40,868 bases of DNA, taken from contig JAFQFZ010000049.1 of assembly GCA_017398425.1 (NCBI GenBank), forward strand, positions 1 to 40,868. Reading direction: 5' to 3'. Positions within the stretch are counted from its first letter, which is position 1. Every line of letters starts with the position of its first letter. Shown one piece after another: positions 1 to 8,686 of the stretch. The notes beneath the pieces were generated by a model. The model was not told where the DNA came from. It searched no databases and saw nothing but the letters and a program-made list of their open reading frames with translations. Made by a program: the position numbers and the translations under genes. Source of the stretch: Clostridia bacterium. GTDB taxonomy: Bacteria; Bacillota; Clostridia; Oscillospirales; Acutalibacteraceae.

Positions 1-1
1 A

Positions 2-538
2 CCGCTGAGTATCAGTAACCTGATCTCCGCGATTTCGGGAACGGATCTGAAAAACATCACCATTGAGTTGACCAACACCGAATGGTGCTACTATGTGACC
101 GCGGCGCTCGGTTCGGGCCTGCGTTCGGGCCTGTTCATCCTCGTCTTCCGTCAGTTCTTCATCGGCATGCCCAAGGAACTCGAAGACGCGGCGCGCGTGG
201 ACGGTTGCTCGGAAGTCCGCACCTTCGTGCAGGTCATGGTTCCCAACGCCGGCGCTCCGTTCCTGGTCGTCGCGCTGTTCTCCATCGTCTGGTACTGGAA
301 TGACTACTATTTCGCCCAGATGATGATGAGCGGTCGTTCGATGTTCTCGACCAAGATCTCGGTCGTCCGCCGTATGGTGGCCGGTTTCGGTGGTTCTCAG
401 AGCAGCTCCAACGGTCTGAGCGAATCGGTCATCATCTTTGCAGCAGCTTTGCTGTTCATCATTCCGCCGCTGTTGCTGTACTTGTACCTGCAAAAATACT
501 TTGTCCAAAGTATTGAGCGTACCGGTATAGTCGGCTAA
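2..538 (+). CDS. Carbohydrate ABC transporter permease (MalG-like), 3' part
   Basis: Inner-membrane permease of a binding-protein-dependent sugar importer. The frame is open from base 2, so the gene starts left of the window; about 178 residues are present. The family signature (EAA loop that contacts the ATPase) is visible as ELEDAARVDGCSEVRTF followed by VMVPNAGAP, with hydrophobic segments before and after it and a last helix (FAAALLFIIPPLLLYLYLQ) close to the C-terminus. The ending QKYFVQSIERTGIVG, with its ..G-x-V-G close, is typical of MalG/LacG-type permeases. Substrate cannot be read from this part. The next gene begins 36 bp downstream on the same strand, so both are probably co-transcribed. 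Confidence 0.9.
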   Translation, partial: PLSISNLISAISGTDLKNITIELTNTEWCYYVTAALGSGLRSGLFILVFRQFFIGMPKELEDAARVDGCSEVRTFVQVMVPNAGAPFLVVALFSIVWYWNDYYFAQMMMSGRSMFSTKISVVRRMVAGFGGSQSSSNGLSESVIIFAAALLFIIPPLLLYLYLQKYFVQSIERTGIVG

Positions 539-574
539 TAAAAACCCATCTACATTCAGAGGAGGCAGATACCC

Positions 575-1615
575 ATGAAAATGATCAAAAAGGTTCTTGC
601 AATCGCTCTCTGCGTGGCTGTTGTGGCGTGCTTCGGCATGAGCACCATGGCGGTTTCCGCGGAAGAAATCACCAGCGTTGACGGCATTCGCTGGTTCCCC
701 ATCCCCGAAGACAAGCAATTTGACGACGCTTGGGAAGTCGAGTGCGTGAAGGAAAACTGCGGTTGCCAACGCTACAACGACGATCCTGCCGAGACCGGTT
801 ATGAAAACTTCCTGGACACCGTGTACGGCGAGAACGGTTCCTTGACCATCACCCGTAACGGCAACGACCAGACCGAAGGCATCTACTGGCCGCGTATTCG
901 TACCCTGTGGTTCGAGTCCGACGTCGAGATGAGCGTCGAGAAGGCGAACACCGTGTACTTCAACTTTGACGCGGCGGAAGGCACCTCCTGGAACATCATG
1001 CTCTCCTTCAACGGCCTCTCCATCAAGTTCTCCAAGACGATCGCGGACGCGGCCGGCAAGACCGGTACCGTTGCGAACTCGGACGGCGACGGCGTTGGCG
1101 GCCACTACGAAGGCAGCTTCAACCTGCAGGCGGCTCTCGAGGAGATCTCCAAGGAGTCCGGCACCGAGTCTTCCGTCAATGCGACGGCGCTGCTCAACAT
1201 GAGCAAGACGTACATCCCGATGGTCTCCATCTTCTGCGTCGGCGAGGTCGGTGCGAGCCTGACCATGAACGAGCTGTACATCACCAGCGCTGAGGACACC
1301 GAGGGTGCGAACTGCACGTTCCTCGACATGGGCGTTCTGACCGGCATGGGCGAAGAGTACTACGAGCTCGAGGACGAACCCGCTGACGAGCCTGTTGACG
1401 AGCCTGTTGATGAGCCCGTTGACGAGCCCGTCGACGAGCCCGTTGACGAGCCTGTTGACGAGCCCGTTGAGGACGACAAGAAGGGCGAAGATAAGAAGGA
1501 CGAAGGCAACAACGGCGGCGATAACACCGGTTTGATCATCGCGATCGTGGCTGTGGTTGTGGTTGCCGGTGCGGCGGCTGCGTTCATCATCATCAAGAAG
1601 AAGAAGGCAGCGTAA
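575..1615 (+). CDS. Secreted surface protein with Asp-Glu-Pro-Val repeat spacer and C-terminal membrane anchor
   Basis: 346 residues; family not recognised. The start ATG follows a clear GGAGG. Residues 1-29 form a Sec signal peptide ending near SAEE. Residues about 30-260 are a globular, acidic, presumably extracellular domain with three Cys near residues 57-65 (CVKENCGC). Residues 267-298 are eight DEPx units, then a Lys/Asp/Asn-rich stretch, then a single membrane helix (about 318-340, GLIIAIVAVVVVAGAAAAFI) and a KKKK stop-transfer tail. This is the layout of a protein held at the cell surface on a stalk. It follows a sugar permease, so a glycan-binding role is possible, but that is only inferred from position. 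Confidence 0.75.
   Translation: MKMIKKVLAIALCVAVVACFGMSTMAVSAEEITSVDGIRWFPIPEDKQFDDAWEVECVKENCGCQRYNDDPAETGYENFLDTVYGENGSLTITRNGNDQTEGIYWPRIRTLWFESDVEMSVEKANTVYFNFDAAEGTSWNIMLSFNGLSIKFSKTIADAAGKTGTVANSDGDGVGGHYEGSFNLQAALEEISKESGTESSVNATALLNMSKTYIPMVSIFCVGEVGASLTMNELYITSAEDTEGANCTFLDMGVLTGMGEEYYELEDEPADEPVDEPVDEPVDEPVDEPVDEPVDEPVEDDKKGEDKKDEGNNGGDNTGLIIAIVAVVVVAGAAAAFIIIKKKKAA
1373..1468 (+). repeat. Eight 12-bp tandem repeats encoding DEPV/DEPA
   Basis: Eight in-frame copies of GAYGARCCYGYT encode the acidic Pro-rich spacer of the surface protein. Copies differ only at third positions apart from one Ala codon, suggesting recent expansion by slippage; the copy number is likely to vary between strains. 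Confidence 0.9.
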
Positions 1616-1673
1616 TCATCGATTACACCCCACATAAGGACGTCAGATGACGTCTGACAACGGAATAAAAGGC

Positions 1674-1709
1674 GGGCGCCGCTGTGCCATGCGCGGCGGC
1701 GCCCCTTTT
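1674..1709 (+). terminator. Intrinsic terminator after the surface-protein gene
   Basis: GGGCGCCGC (1674-1682) pairs perfectly with GCGGCGCCC (1696-1704) around a 13-nt loop and is followed by CTTTTCT. It separates the permease/surface-protein unit from the oxidoreductase gene. Confidence 0.8.
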
Positions 1710-1776
1710 CTCTGTTCCCACGCGAATGAGCGACGCGATCGGTTACTTTTACAGATACGGTCAGACCCTCCTTGTC

Positions 1777-1798
1777 GGAGGCGATGACCTCCTTTTTT
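1777..1798 (+). terminator. Short GGAGG/CCTCC hairpin with T6, possible second terminator
   Basis: GGAGG (1777-1781) pairs with CCTCC (1788-1792), followed directly by six T. The stem is only 5 bp. An overlapping alternative pairs CCTCC (1768-1772 region) with the same GGAGG. It could be a weak terminator or a leader element 45 nt before the oxidoreductase start. Confidence 0.4.
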
Positions 1799-1842
1799 CA
1801 AAAGCGTCTTTTCATTCCCCCTTGAATTAAGAGGTGAGAGCG

Positions 1843-3231
1843 ATGAACAAGCAAAGACAGATCACGCTTCCGATCACGCGTTACGACCGAGCTTACGATA
1901 TCGTGGTCGTGGGCGGCGGCACGGCAGGCGTTATGGCGGCGATCGCCGCGGCGGAAAGCGGCAAGGACGTGCTGATCGCGGAACGCGGCTATTCGCTGGG
2001 TGGTTCCGCCACCGTCGCGCAGGTCACACCGTTCATGAGTGTGCGCATCGGCGATGCACGCAACTCCTACGTTTCGACGCGGATGCAGACCTTCCTCGAG
2101 GAACGCGGCTACACGGCTCCTGCTTGGAGCGGTCAGCCCAAGACCATGTTTTCTCCCGTGACCATGTCGGTGACGCTCGAGGAGATGGCGGTCGCGGCGG
2201 GCGTGGAGCTCTTGTACGGTGCGGCGTTTGTCAACACCGTCATCGAAGAAGGGCACATTCGCTCGGTGTTGTTGCAGACGCTCGACGGACTTTGTGAGGT
2301 CGAGACGGCGTTCGTCATCGACGGTACGGGCGATGCGCAGGTCGCGTTCGTCAGCGGCTGTCCCTACGAAGCGGGCGATCCCGAGGATCACGACTACAAC
2401 CAGAATATGTCGCTCCGCTTTGCGGTGGGCGGCATTGACCTCTATGCGGTGAACACCTTCCTTGCGGAGTTGTTCGGCGAGGAGGATCCGAAGAACCCTC
2501 ACGTTTACATGGCGATGGAGTGGAAAGCAGGCGACAACGAGTTGACCATGCTGTTCCACGATGCGGTCGAGAAGGGGATCTTGGAGCGCTCGGACGGCGT
2601 CTACTTTCAGGCGTTCTCCTCGGCGGCGTACGGCAACGACGTGATGTATTTCAACTGCCCCGAAGCGCCCAACTGTCGTCACACGACGGATATGTTTGAG
2701 GTGACGCAGGGCGTGGTGGATTGCCGCGCGGCGGCGGTGCGGTTGCATCGCTTCCTGCAGACGTACATCCGCGGTTTTGAAAACAGCACGATCATCTCGT
2801 TTGCACAGCTGCCCGGCGTGCGCGAGAGTCGCCGCATCGTCGGTGAATATTACCTGACGGTGGACGACTACAACGAATGCCGCAAGTTTAAAGACGGCAT
2901 CGCGCAGAGTGCCTATCCGATCGACGTGCACGGCAAATCGCAACTCGTTCATCCGCGCGGATTTGAGCCGGGTGAATATTTTGAGATCCCCTACGGTGCG
3001 CTCGTTCCGAAGGGCATTGACAATCTCCTTGTGGCAGGACGTTGCATCTCGGCTTCGTTCTGGGCACAATCCGCCATTCGCATCCAACTGGTTTGTCATG
3101 CGCTTGGCGAAGCGGCGGGCATTGCCGCTTCCATGGCACTGGATCTGTCCTGTGCCGCGAATAAGGTGGACGGTGCGGCGGTGCGCGCGGAAATGATCGC
3201 GCGCGGCGGCACATTCCTGCCGAGCGTGTGA
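1843..3231 (+). CDS. FAD-dependent oxidoreductase (FAD_oxidored family)
   Basis: 462-residue flavoprotein. The N-terminal Rossmann dinucleotide-binding motif is complete: DIVVVGGGTAGVMAAIAAAE (G24-x-G26-x2-G29), with the acidic residue of strand two in VLIAERG, followed by LGGSAT. Near the C-terminus NLLVAGRCISASFWAQSAIR and the GEAAGIAA motif form the second FAD contact characteristic of this family. I start at ATG 1843, because AGAGGTGA sits 5-10 nt before it; the in-frame GTG at 1834 lies inside that ribosome binding site. No signal peptide, so cytoplasmic. The substrate is unknown; relatives occur in carbohydrate clusters as putative sugar/xanthan-lyase-type annotations. Confidence 0.85.
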   Translation: MNKQRQITLPITRYDRAYDIVVVGGGTAGVMAAIAAAESGKDVLIAERGYSLGGSATVAQVTPFMSVRIGDARNSYVSTRMQTFLEERGYTAPAWSGQPKTMFSPVTMSVTLEEMAVAAGVELLYGAAFVNTVIEEGHIRSVLLQTLDGLCEVETAFVIDGTGDAQVAFVSGCPYEAGDPEDHDYNQNMSLRFAVGGIDLYAVNTFLAELFGEEDPKNPHVYMAMEWKAGDNELTMLFHDAVEKGILERSDGVYFQAFSSAAYGNDVMYFNCPEAPNCRHTTDMFEVTQGVVDCRAAAVRLHRFLQTYIRGFENSTIISFAQLPGVRESRRIVGEYYLTVDDYNECRKFKDGIAQSAYPIDVHGKSQLVHPRGFEPGEYFEIPYGALVPKGIDNLLVAGRCISASFWAQSAIRIQLVCHALGEAAGIAASMALDLSCAANKVDGAAVRAEMIARGGTFLPSV

Positions 3232-3281
3232 TCGCGTCGGCACATACATCCGTAATTTTTACAAAAATGGAGGAAAACACC

Positions 3282-5048
3282 ATGAAGAAGACAATGTGGC
3301 GTGCGCTTGCGCTGTTTGCGGCTCTCGTGATGGCACTGTGCTGCTTTGCGTCGTGCGGCGGCGAAAACACCGCGCCTGCCGACGATTCGCAAGGCCCGCA
3401 GGAAGTCGGCAGTGAAGAAGAGCTGACCGCCGTGCGCGAAGATCTCATCAAAAAGGCGGAGATCCAAGGTTTCTGCAAGAGCGACGAGATCGAAAAGATG
3501 GAGCTGTTTGAGAACGGCATCCGTACCACCAGCAGTGAATACGTGCAGGTGAAGGACAACAAGAAGGTCTACTACAAAGGCGACAAGAAGCGCGTCGTGA
3601 ACTATCCCGACGGTTACATTCTCGATCTGCCGGCGGACTGGACTCCCGACTACTCGATGAGCACCCTGCGTGTTCGCTACGACACCGACGAGGTTTCGCT
3701 CATCGCCAGCCGTGAGGACGACGGCATCTCCTACCACGGCGGTCTGAACAACTACCTCGATGCGCTGTATCTCTATCTGAAGAACCCCGATTCGCAGAAG
3801 AACAACGGCATCAAGGTGCTCGAGGATATCCCGGCGTATGAGATCTGCGACGGCGATTGGTTCGTGCAGGTCTATCGCGTCCAGCTCACCGGTTGCGACG
3901 AGAAGACCAGGTCGTACTACACCTATGCCGACTACTACAACAAGAACATGACCTCCACCTACCACATGATGTTCAAGTGCGTGGACGATCGTGAGTTCAC
4001 CGACATCATCAACTCCTTCAAGGGCATCTACGACAAGGGTTCGGCGGTCGACACCCGCACCTTCCCCGCGGAGAACAATCCGAACTGGGCGCAGGAGACC
4101 GTGGATCACTTTGAAGCGCTCAAGGCGCAGGAACATGTGGATTGGGGTCTGTTCGCGTACAGACTGCAGTCGACCGGCTGGAAAGTGACCATCCCGATGC
4201 TCGAGAAGAAGATGGACTATCAGTTCCCGATCATCTCCGAGTACATCCACTACAGCAATCCGTTCCCGACCGACTTCGCTGAGAAGTGCGTCGAAGACGG
4301 TCGCATGATGCAGATCACCTACCAGTACACCCTCAACAACAACATGGACCTCACCCACAAGAACCCGATCCTCGATATCTATCGCGGTACGGACGAGGCC
4401 ATCGAGACGTTGACCGAGTTTGCCAAGGGCGCCGCCGATCACGGCCGTCCCTTCTACTTCCGTCTCAACAACGAGATGAACACCGACTGGACCAGCTACT
4501 GCGCGATGGCGAACCTGCTCGATCCCGACATCTTTGTCGACACCTGGGTCAAGCTGTACGACATCTTCACCGAGACCGGTGCGAACAAGTACGCGATCTG
4601 GATCTTCAACGGCTTTGACAACTCCTATCCGCCCTTCAACTGGTGCGACTATCGTTGCTACTTCCCCGATGCCCAGTACGTCGATATGCTCGGTCTGACC
4701 GGCTACAACTTCGTCACGCCCGATAACACCGACACGTGGGAGACCTTCGAAGTGAAGTACGACAAGATCGCGCAGGAGTACAACCAGTACTTCTCCGACT
4801 GGCAGTGGATCATCTCCGAGTTCGGTTGCGAAACCAGCACCAACCCCGAGCAGACCAAGGCCGGCTGGGTCAAAGAGATGTTCGAGACCCTGAGCAATCC
4901 CGAGAAGTATCCGCAGTTGAAGGTCGCGATCTGGTTCAACTGCTCGGACTACGACCAAAACGGTAACGTGACCAACGACCTCAACCTGGAAAAAGACCCC
5001 GATGTCATCGAGGCGTTCAAGGAAGGTCTGGAGCTGACGCAACCGTAA
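3282..5048 (+). CDS. Lipoprotein with C-terminal GH26-like glycoside hydrolase domain (copy 1)
   Basis: 588 residues from ATG 3282, which has GGAGG 8 nt upstream; a longer in-frame reading lacks a ribosome site and would precede the signal peptide. Signal peptide with lipobox FAS-C25. Residues about 45-280 are an uncharacterised domain shared with the next gene (EELTAVR, then VQVKDNKK, then VNYPDGYxLDLPADW). Residues about 285-588 look like a GH26 (beta-mannanase type) barrel: FRLNNEMNTDWTSY carries the expected acid/base Glu398, and WIISEFGC the expected nucleophile Glu513. The usual His before the acid/base Glu of GH26 is Asn here. Probably hydrolyses a beta-linked glycan at the outer face of the membrane; substrate unknown. 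Confidence 0.75.
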   Translation: MKKTMWRALALFAALVMALCCFASCGGENTAPADDSQGPQEVGSEEELTAVREDLIKKAEIQGFCKSDEIEKMELFENGIRTTSSEYVQVKDNKKVYYKGDKKRVVNYPDGYILDLPADWTPDYSMSTLRVRYDTDEVSLIASREDDGISYHGGLNNYLDALYLYLKNPDSQKNNGIKVLEDIPAYEICDGDWFVQVYRVQLTGCDEKTRSYYTYADYYNKNMTSTYHMMFKCVDDREFTDIINSFKGIYDKGSAVDTRTFPAENNPNWAQETVDHFEALKAQEHVDWGLFAYRLQSTGWKVTIPMLEKKMDYQFPIISEYIHYSNPFPTDFAEKCVEDGRMMQITYQYTLNNNMDLTHKNPILDIYRGTDEAIETLTEFAKGAADHGRPFYFRLNNEMNTDWTSYCAMANLLDPDIFVDTWVKLYDIFTETGANKYAIWIFNGFDNSYPPFNWCDYRCYFPDAQYVDMLGLTGYNFVTPDNTDTWETFEVKYDKIAQEYNQYFSDWQWIISEFGCETSTNPEQTKAGWVKEMFETLSNPEKYPQLKVAIWFNCSDYDQNGNVTNDLNLEKDPDVIEAFKEGLELTQP

Positions 5049-5079
5049 GTCGGTGACCGCATTGTAAGAGAAATACCCG

Positions 5080-5117
5080 CGGGCGGCACACTGCGATCGG
5101 TGTGCCGCCCGTTTTTT
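5080..5117 (+). terminator. Strong intrinsic terminator between the two GH26-like genes
   Basis: A perfect 12-bp stem (CGGGCGGCACAC, 5080-5091, with GTGTGCCGCCCG, 5100-5111), 8-nt loop, then T6. The next ribosome binding site begins only 17 nt later, so there is hardly room for a separate promoter. Confidence 0.9.
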
Positions 5118-5147
5118 AACCGTGTGACAGAATAAGGAGGGATCCCG

Positions 5148-6905
5148 ATGCGTAAGCGGTTTCACCGCGTGACCGCGGCGCTGCTCGCGGCGACGATGCT
5201 TCTTGGTATGACGGCGTGCGGCGGCGAAAGCGAACCGACACCGTCGACGGATGTGATGCTCGACAACGGCAACATCCTCACCGCTCCCGCTGAGCAAGGC
5301 ACCGAAGAGGAGCTGACGGCGGTGCGCGACAAGCTGGTCAAAGCCCGTGAGACAAAGGGGCTCGGTACCGTGGAAAAATTGGAGCTGTATGAAAACGGCG
5401 TGCGCGTGAGCGGCGACGAATTTGTGCAGGTCAAGGACAACAAGAAGTTTTACTACGCCGGAGACGTCAAACGGTTGGTGAATTACCCCGATGGTTATAT
5501 GCTCGATCTGCCTGCCGATTGGGAACCCGATTTTTCTCTGTCCACGGCGGTCAGCGTTTTTGAGACCGACGACGTGACGCTCGTGGTGAGCGACGAGAGC
5601 GATGCCATCGACGTGTACGGCACGGCAGAGGATGCGCTTGATGCGTTCTTTCAATACACCAACAATACCTCGCATCAAAACAAAAACCGCATCAAGGAGA
5701 TCGAAGAGCAAACCGTCGCGTTTGACGAGGACACGACGCTCTTTTTGCTCAGGCTGCGGTTACTGCAGGTGCCCGACGATGTGAAAAGCTACTACACCTA
5801 CGCGGTGTTTTACAGCGAGCGCAAGATCACCTATCTGATGTTTAAGTGCATCGATAACCGCCGTTTCGAAAGTGTGTATTCGACCTACCAAAGCATCTAC
5901 GAAAAGGGCTACGGCACCGACCGCATCGCCTATCCCGAGGAAGCGTCGCCCTCGTGGAACGAGGAGACGCGCGCACTCTATGACCGCATTCAAAACACCG
6001 ACAAGGTGATGTGGGGGCTGTACAACGGCAACATGGAATGGTCGCCGCTTGAGAGCAGTTATCCCTCGCTCGAAGCGAAGCTCGAGCACAAGTTCGACAT
6101 CGTCACCAGCTACACCGACAGCGTGGATTATCAGTTCCCCGTCGACGCGGCACGCGCGGTGGACGAGGATGGGCGTTTTCTCCAGTTCACGTTCCACTTC
6201 GGCTACGGCAGCAGTCGCATCGGCGAGGCGGCACCGATCCTCGACGTGTATCGCGGACGATTCGACGAGGATTTCCGTCGACTCGCCAAACAGATCGTGG
6301 CGTTCGGTCGCCCGATGCTGTTCCGCGTCAACAACGAAATGAACTCCGATTGGACGTCGTGGGCGGCGGTCAATGCCCTCAACGACCCGGCGATCTTCTG
6401 CGAGACGTGGATCCGTTTGTACGACATCTTTGAAGAAGAGGGCGCGAACGAATTCCTCATCTGGGTGTGGAATCCGCAAGGTGCTATGACCGCACCCGTG
6501 GCGAACTGGAACGATCTGCGACTCTATATGCCGGGTGCGAAATACGTCGATATGCTGGGGCTCACCGCCTACAACTTCGGCGACGACGAGCAGTGGAGCA
6601 GTTTTGAAGAATTGTACGATATGCTCGAGACCTACTACGCGCCGCTGTTCGGCGACTGGGCGTGGATGATCTCGGAGTTCGGGTGTTCGGATTCATCGGA
6701 AAACCCCGACAACGAAGGACGGCGCGTGCAGTGGATCGAAGAGATGTTCGACTGCTTCGAACAAGGAAAATACCCGAATATCAAGGCGGCGGTGTGGTTC
6801 AATTCCAACGACTACGCAAACGGTGAGCTGATCCACGAGATCTCGCTCAGTCGCGATGCGGCGGCGTGTGAGGCGTTTGCCGACGGTCTCGACCGCACCC
6901 AGTGA
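5148..6905 (+). CDS. Lipoprotein with C-terminal GH26-like glycoside hydrolase domain (copy 2)
   Basis: 585 residues, paralogue of the preceding gene over its whole length. AAGGAGG stands 7 nt before the ATG. Lipobox MTA-C24. The shared N-terminal domain (TEEELTAVRDKL, VQVKDNKKFYY, VNYPDGYMLDLPADW) is followed by a GH26-like domain with both putative catalytic residues kept: Glu397 in FRVNNEMNSDWTSW and Glu510 in WMISEFGC. As in copy 1, Asn replaces the His that precedes the acid/base Glu in classical GH26 enzymes. The two copies are diverged enough to suggest different substrates or roles rather than a fresh duplication. Probably membrane-anchored and extracellular. Confidence 0.75.
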   Translation: MRKRFHRVTAALLAATMLLGMTACGGESEPTPSTDVMLDNGNILTAPAEQGTEEELTAVRDKLVKARETKGLGTVEKLELYENGVRVSGDEFVQVKDNKKFYYAGDVKRLVNYPDGYMLDLPADWEPDFSLSTAVSVFETDDVTLVVSDESDAIDVYGTAEDALDAFFQYTNNTSHQNKNRIKEIEEQTVAFDEDTTLFLLRLRLLQVPDDVKSYYTYAVFYSERKITYLMFKCIDNRRFESVYSTYQSIYEKGYGTDRIAYPEEASPSWNEETRALYDRIQNTDKVMWGLYNGNMEWSPLESSYPSLEAKLEHKFDIVTSYTDSVDYQFPVDAARAVDEDGRFLQFTFHFGYGSSRIGEAAPILDVYRGRFDEDFRRLAKQIVAFGRPMLFRVNNEMNSDWTSWAAVNALNDPAIFCETWIRLYDIFEEEGANEFLIWVWNPQGAMTAPVANWNDLRLYMPGAKYVDMLGLTAYNFGDDEQWSSFEELYDMLETYYAPLFGDWAWMISEFGCSDSSENPDNEGRRVQWIEEMFDCFEQGKYPNIKAAVWFNSNDYANGELIHEISLSRDAAACEAFADGLDRTQ

Positions 6906-6916
6906 GGAGGATACCC

Positions 6917-8686
6917 ATGAAAGTACGTTTGCAAAAAGCGGTTGCCCTGCTGATGAGCATCACGCTGTTGTGCGGCGCGATGACCTCGTGCAGTCCGAGC
7001 GCACCGCACGGTTCGTCGCTCACCGACACGGCGCGTGACGAACACAACAAAGCGTCCGTGAGCGCTCCCATTCCGCTGTCTGGCTTTGAGGATATCACCG
7101 ACGGGCAGGGAACCTGCACCTACCAAATGGTCGCGGAGTTTTCCGACACCTACACCGTCGTTTGCGACGATGCGACCATCCGTGTGACGACGGGCGGTGA
7201 GACGACCGAGGGAGAAGCGACGGTGAGGTGTGAGATCGAGGAAGGGGCGACGGTGCAGATCGCGGTGTCGGGCTTGCCCGCTTCGCAGAAGGTGCACGTC
7301 GACGTGATCCCGCAGGAGAACCGTCAGCGTCTGCCGTACAAAGCAAATTTCACCGTCGACCCGACGACGCTCGATACCGAGGGCACGAAAACCTCGCCCG
7401 CGCCGACCAAGATCGAATACCAAAAGCGTGAGGGCGGCACCTACGTCTACCTCAACAACCCCGAAAAGCTCCAGCCCGAAGACGTCGGGCAGGCGATCCT
7501 GCGCGATGAAGGTCTGTACGGCGACGTGCAGGTGACCTGGGAGCACAGCAACTACACCAATCAAGCGATCTACCTCGGCTATCAGCTGAAGAACGAGGGC
7601 ACGAGTGACGTGTATGTGACGGTGCAAAACGTCGGCTATCAGATCCAGGGCGAGTGGCTCGGTCAGCAGTCGTGGTCGGATTATTACAATAGGAAATTCG
7701 AATTGCCCGGCGACTACTTCACTTCGTCGGGCGCGGTGGCGGAGAAGTACGTGGGTCAGGATTTCATCGACTACACGCCGCGCGTGTTCCAGCCCGTGAC
7801 CTACCGCATTCCCGCCGGCGAATACATCTACGTCGTGGGCGGCACGTCGTCCGATGCGTTTAACCACGCCAACGTCGCTCAGACGGCCGATCAGCGCGTG
7901 TCACCGGGGCGTTGCACCAACGCCGTGGCGAAGATGTTCATCACGGGCGGCGATGTGACGGGCACGTTCTATTGCTACACCGACATAGCGCAGGTGCAAG
8001 CCGAACCCGAAGAGCAGGGCTACATCCTCATGCGCGACGGCACGCAATTCGGTCTGCAGTATAAGGGTGTCGATTATCACCAGGCGCTCATCGAGAGCAA
8101 TCCCGTGTTCTACGTCAACGACGATACGGAACCGGGTTCGCTGTCGGTTGTCTACGACACCTACTACGACGACCGCGTCTACTACGGCGTGAAGAACAAG
8201 CCTTACGCGGCCTACAAGAGCGAGAAGGACGAGTATCGCGGACGGCGCTGGAAGACCAACATCAATCCGCAAAGCTCCACGGCGGTCGGCGTGGATATGT
8301 CGACGTTCGAGTGTCTGACCACGGACGGCAAGACGGTGACCATCGACACCGAGCATGCCGACGGCACGGGCGATCCCGCGAACATCGGCAACTGGATGAT
8401 CGATTACCACGACAACATCACGCTTGTTAACCAGGGCGATCGTCCGCGCACCTTCACCATCAACAAGAATGCCAACGGTGCGCTGATGACCTACGTCGCC
8501 GACCGCGAGGGCAACGTGCTTGCGACCAAGTGCACCATCATTCCGCTCGAGGAGAGCAGTACCTCCGAGCAATGGGAGCTGTACGAGGTGACCGTGCCGC
8601 CGCACTCGACGGCGCAGTTTACCGTCAGCTTCCTGCTGATGGGCAACTCCTACGGCGGCGTTTCGCACTGGATCGAAGTGGAATAA
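6917..8686 (+). CDS. Unrecognised lipoprotein, 589 aa
   Basis: Start at ATG 6917, preceded by GAGGAGG that overlaps the stop codon of the GH26-like gene; the two are therefore one transcription unit. Residues 1-25 are a lipoprotein signal (MTS-C25). The mature part is rich in beta-strand-like, aromatic and Thr/Val segments with no membrane helix: an N-terminal Ser/Thr/Ala linker, a small beta domain (about 70-130), and a large region with WEHSNYTNQAIYLGYQLKN, a YVTVQNVGYQIQGEWLG segment and VTYRIPAGEYIYVVGG. I do not recognise a catalytic signature. Coupling to GH26-like lipoproteins makes a glycan-binding or accessory hydrolase role plausible, by context only. Confidence 0.7.
   Translation: MKVRLQKAVALLMSITLLCGAMTSCSPSAPHGSSLTDTARDEHNKASVSAPIPLSGFEDITDGQGTCTYQMVAEFSDTYTVVCDDATIRVTTGGETTEGEATVRCEIEEGATVQIAVSGLPASQKVHVDVIPQENRQRLPYKANFTVDPTTLDTEGTKTSPAPTKIEYQKREGGTYVYLNNPEKLQPEDVGQAILRDEGLYGDVQVTWEHSNYTNQAIYLGYQLKNEGTSDVYVTVQNVGYQIQGEWLGQQSWSDYYNRKFELPGDYFTSSGAVAEKYVGQDFIDYTPRVFQPVTYRIPAGEYIYVVGGTSSDAFNHANVAQTADQRVSPGRCTNAVAKMFITGGDVTGTFYCYTDIAQVQAEPEEQGYILMRDGTQFGLQYKGVDYHQALIESNPVFYVNDDTEPGSLSVVYDTYYDDRVYYGVKNKPYAAYKSEKDEYRGRRWKTNINPQSSTAVGVDMSTFECLTTDGKTVTIDTEHADGTGDPANIGNWMIDYHDNITLVNQGDRPRTFTINKNANGALMTYVADREGNVLATKCTIIPLEESSTSEQWELYEVTVPPHSTAQFTVSFLLMGNSYGGVSHWIEVE

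Noticed and set aside
3096-5711. Long minus-strand open frame opposite the FAD and GH26-like genes
   Set aside because: Same codon-bias shadow; spans two gene ends and a terminator, with no ribosome site and no recognisable domain.
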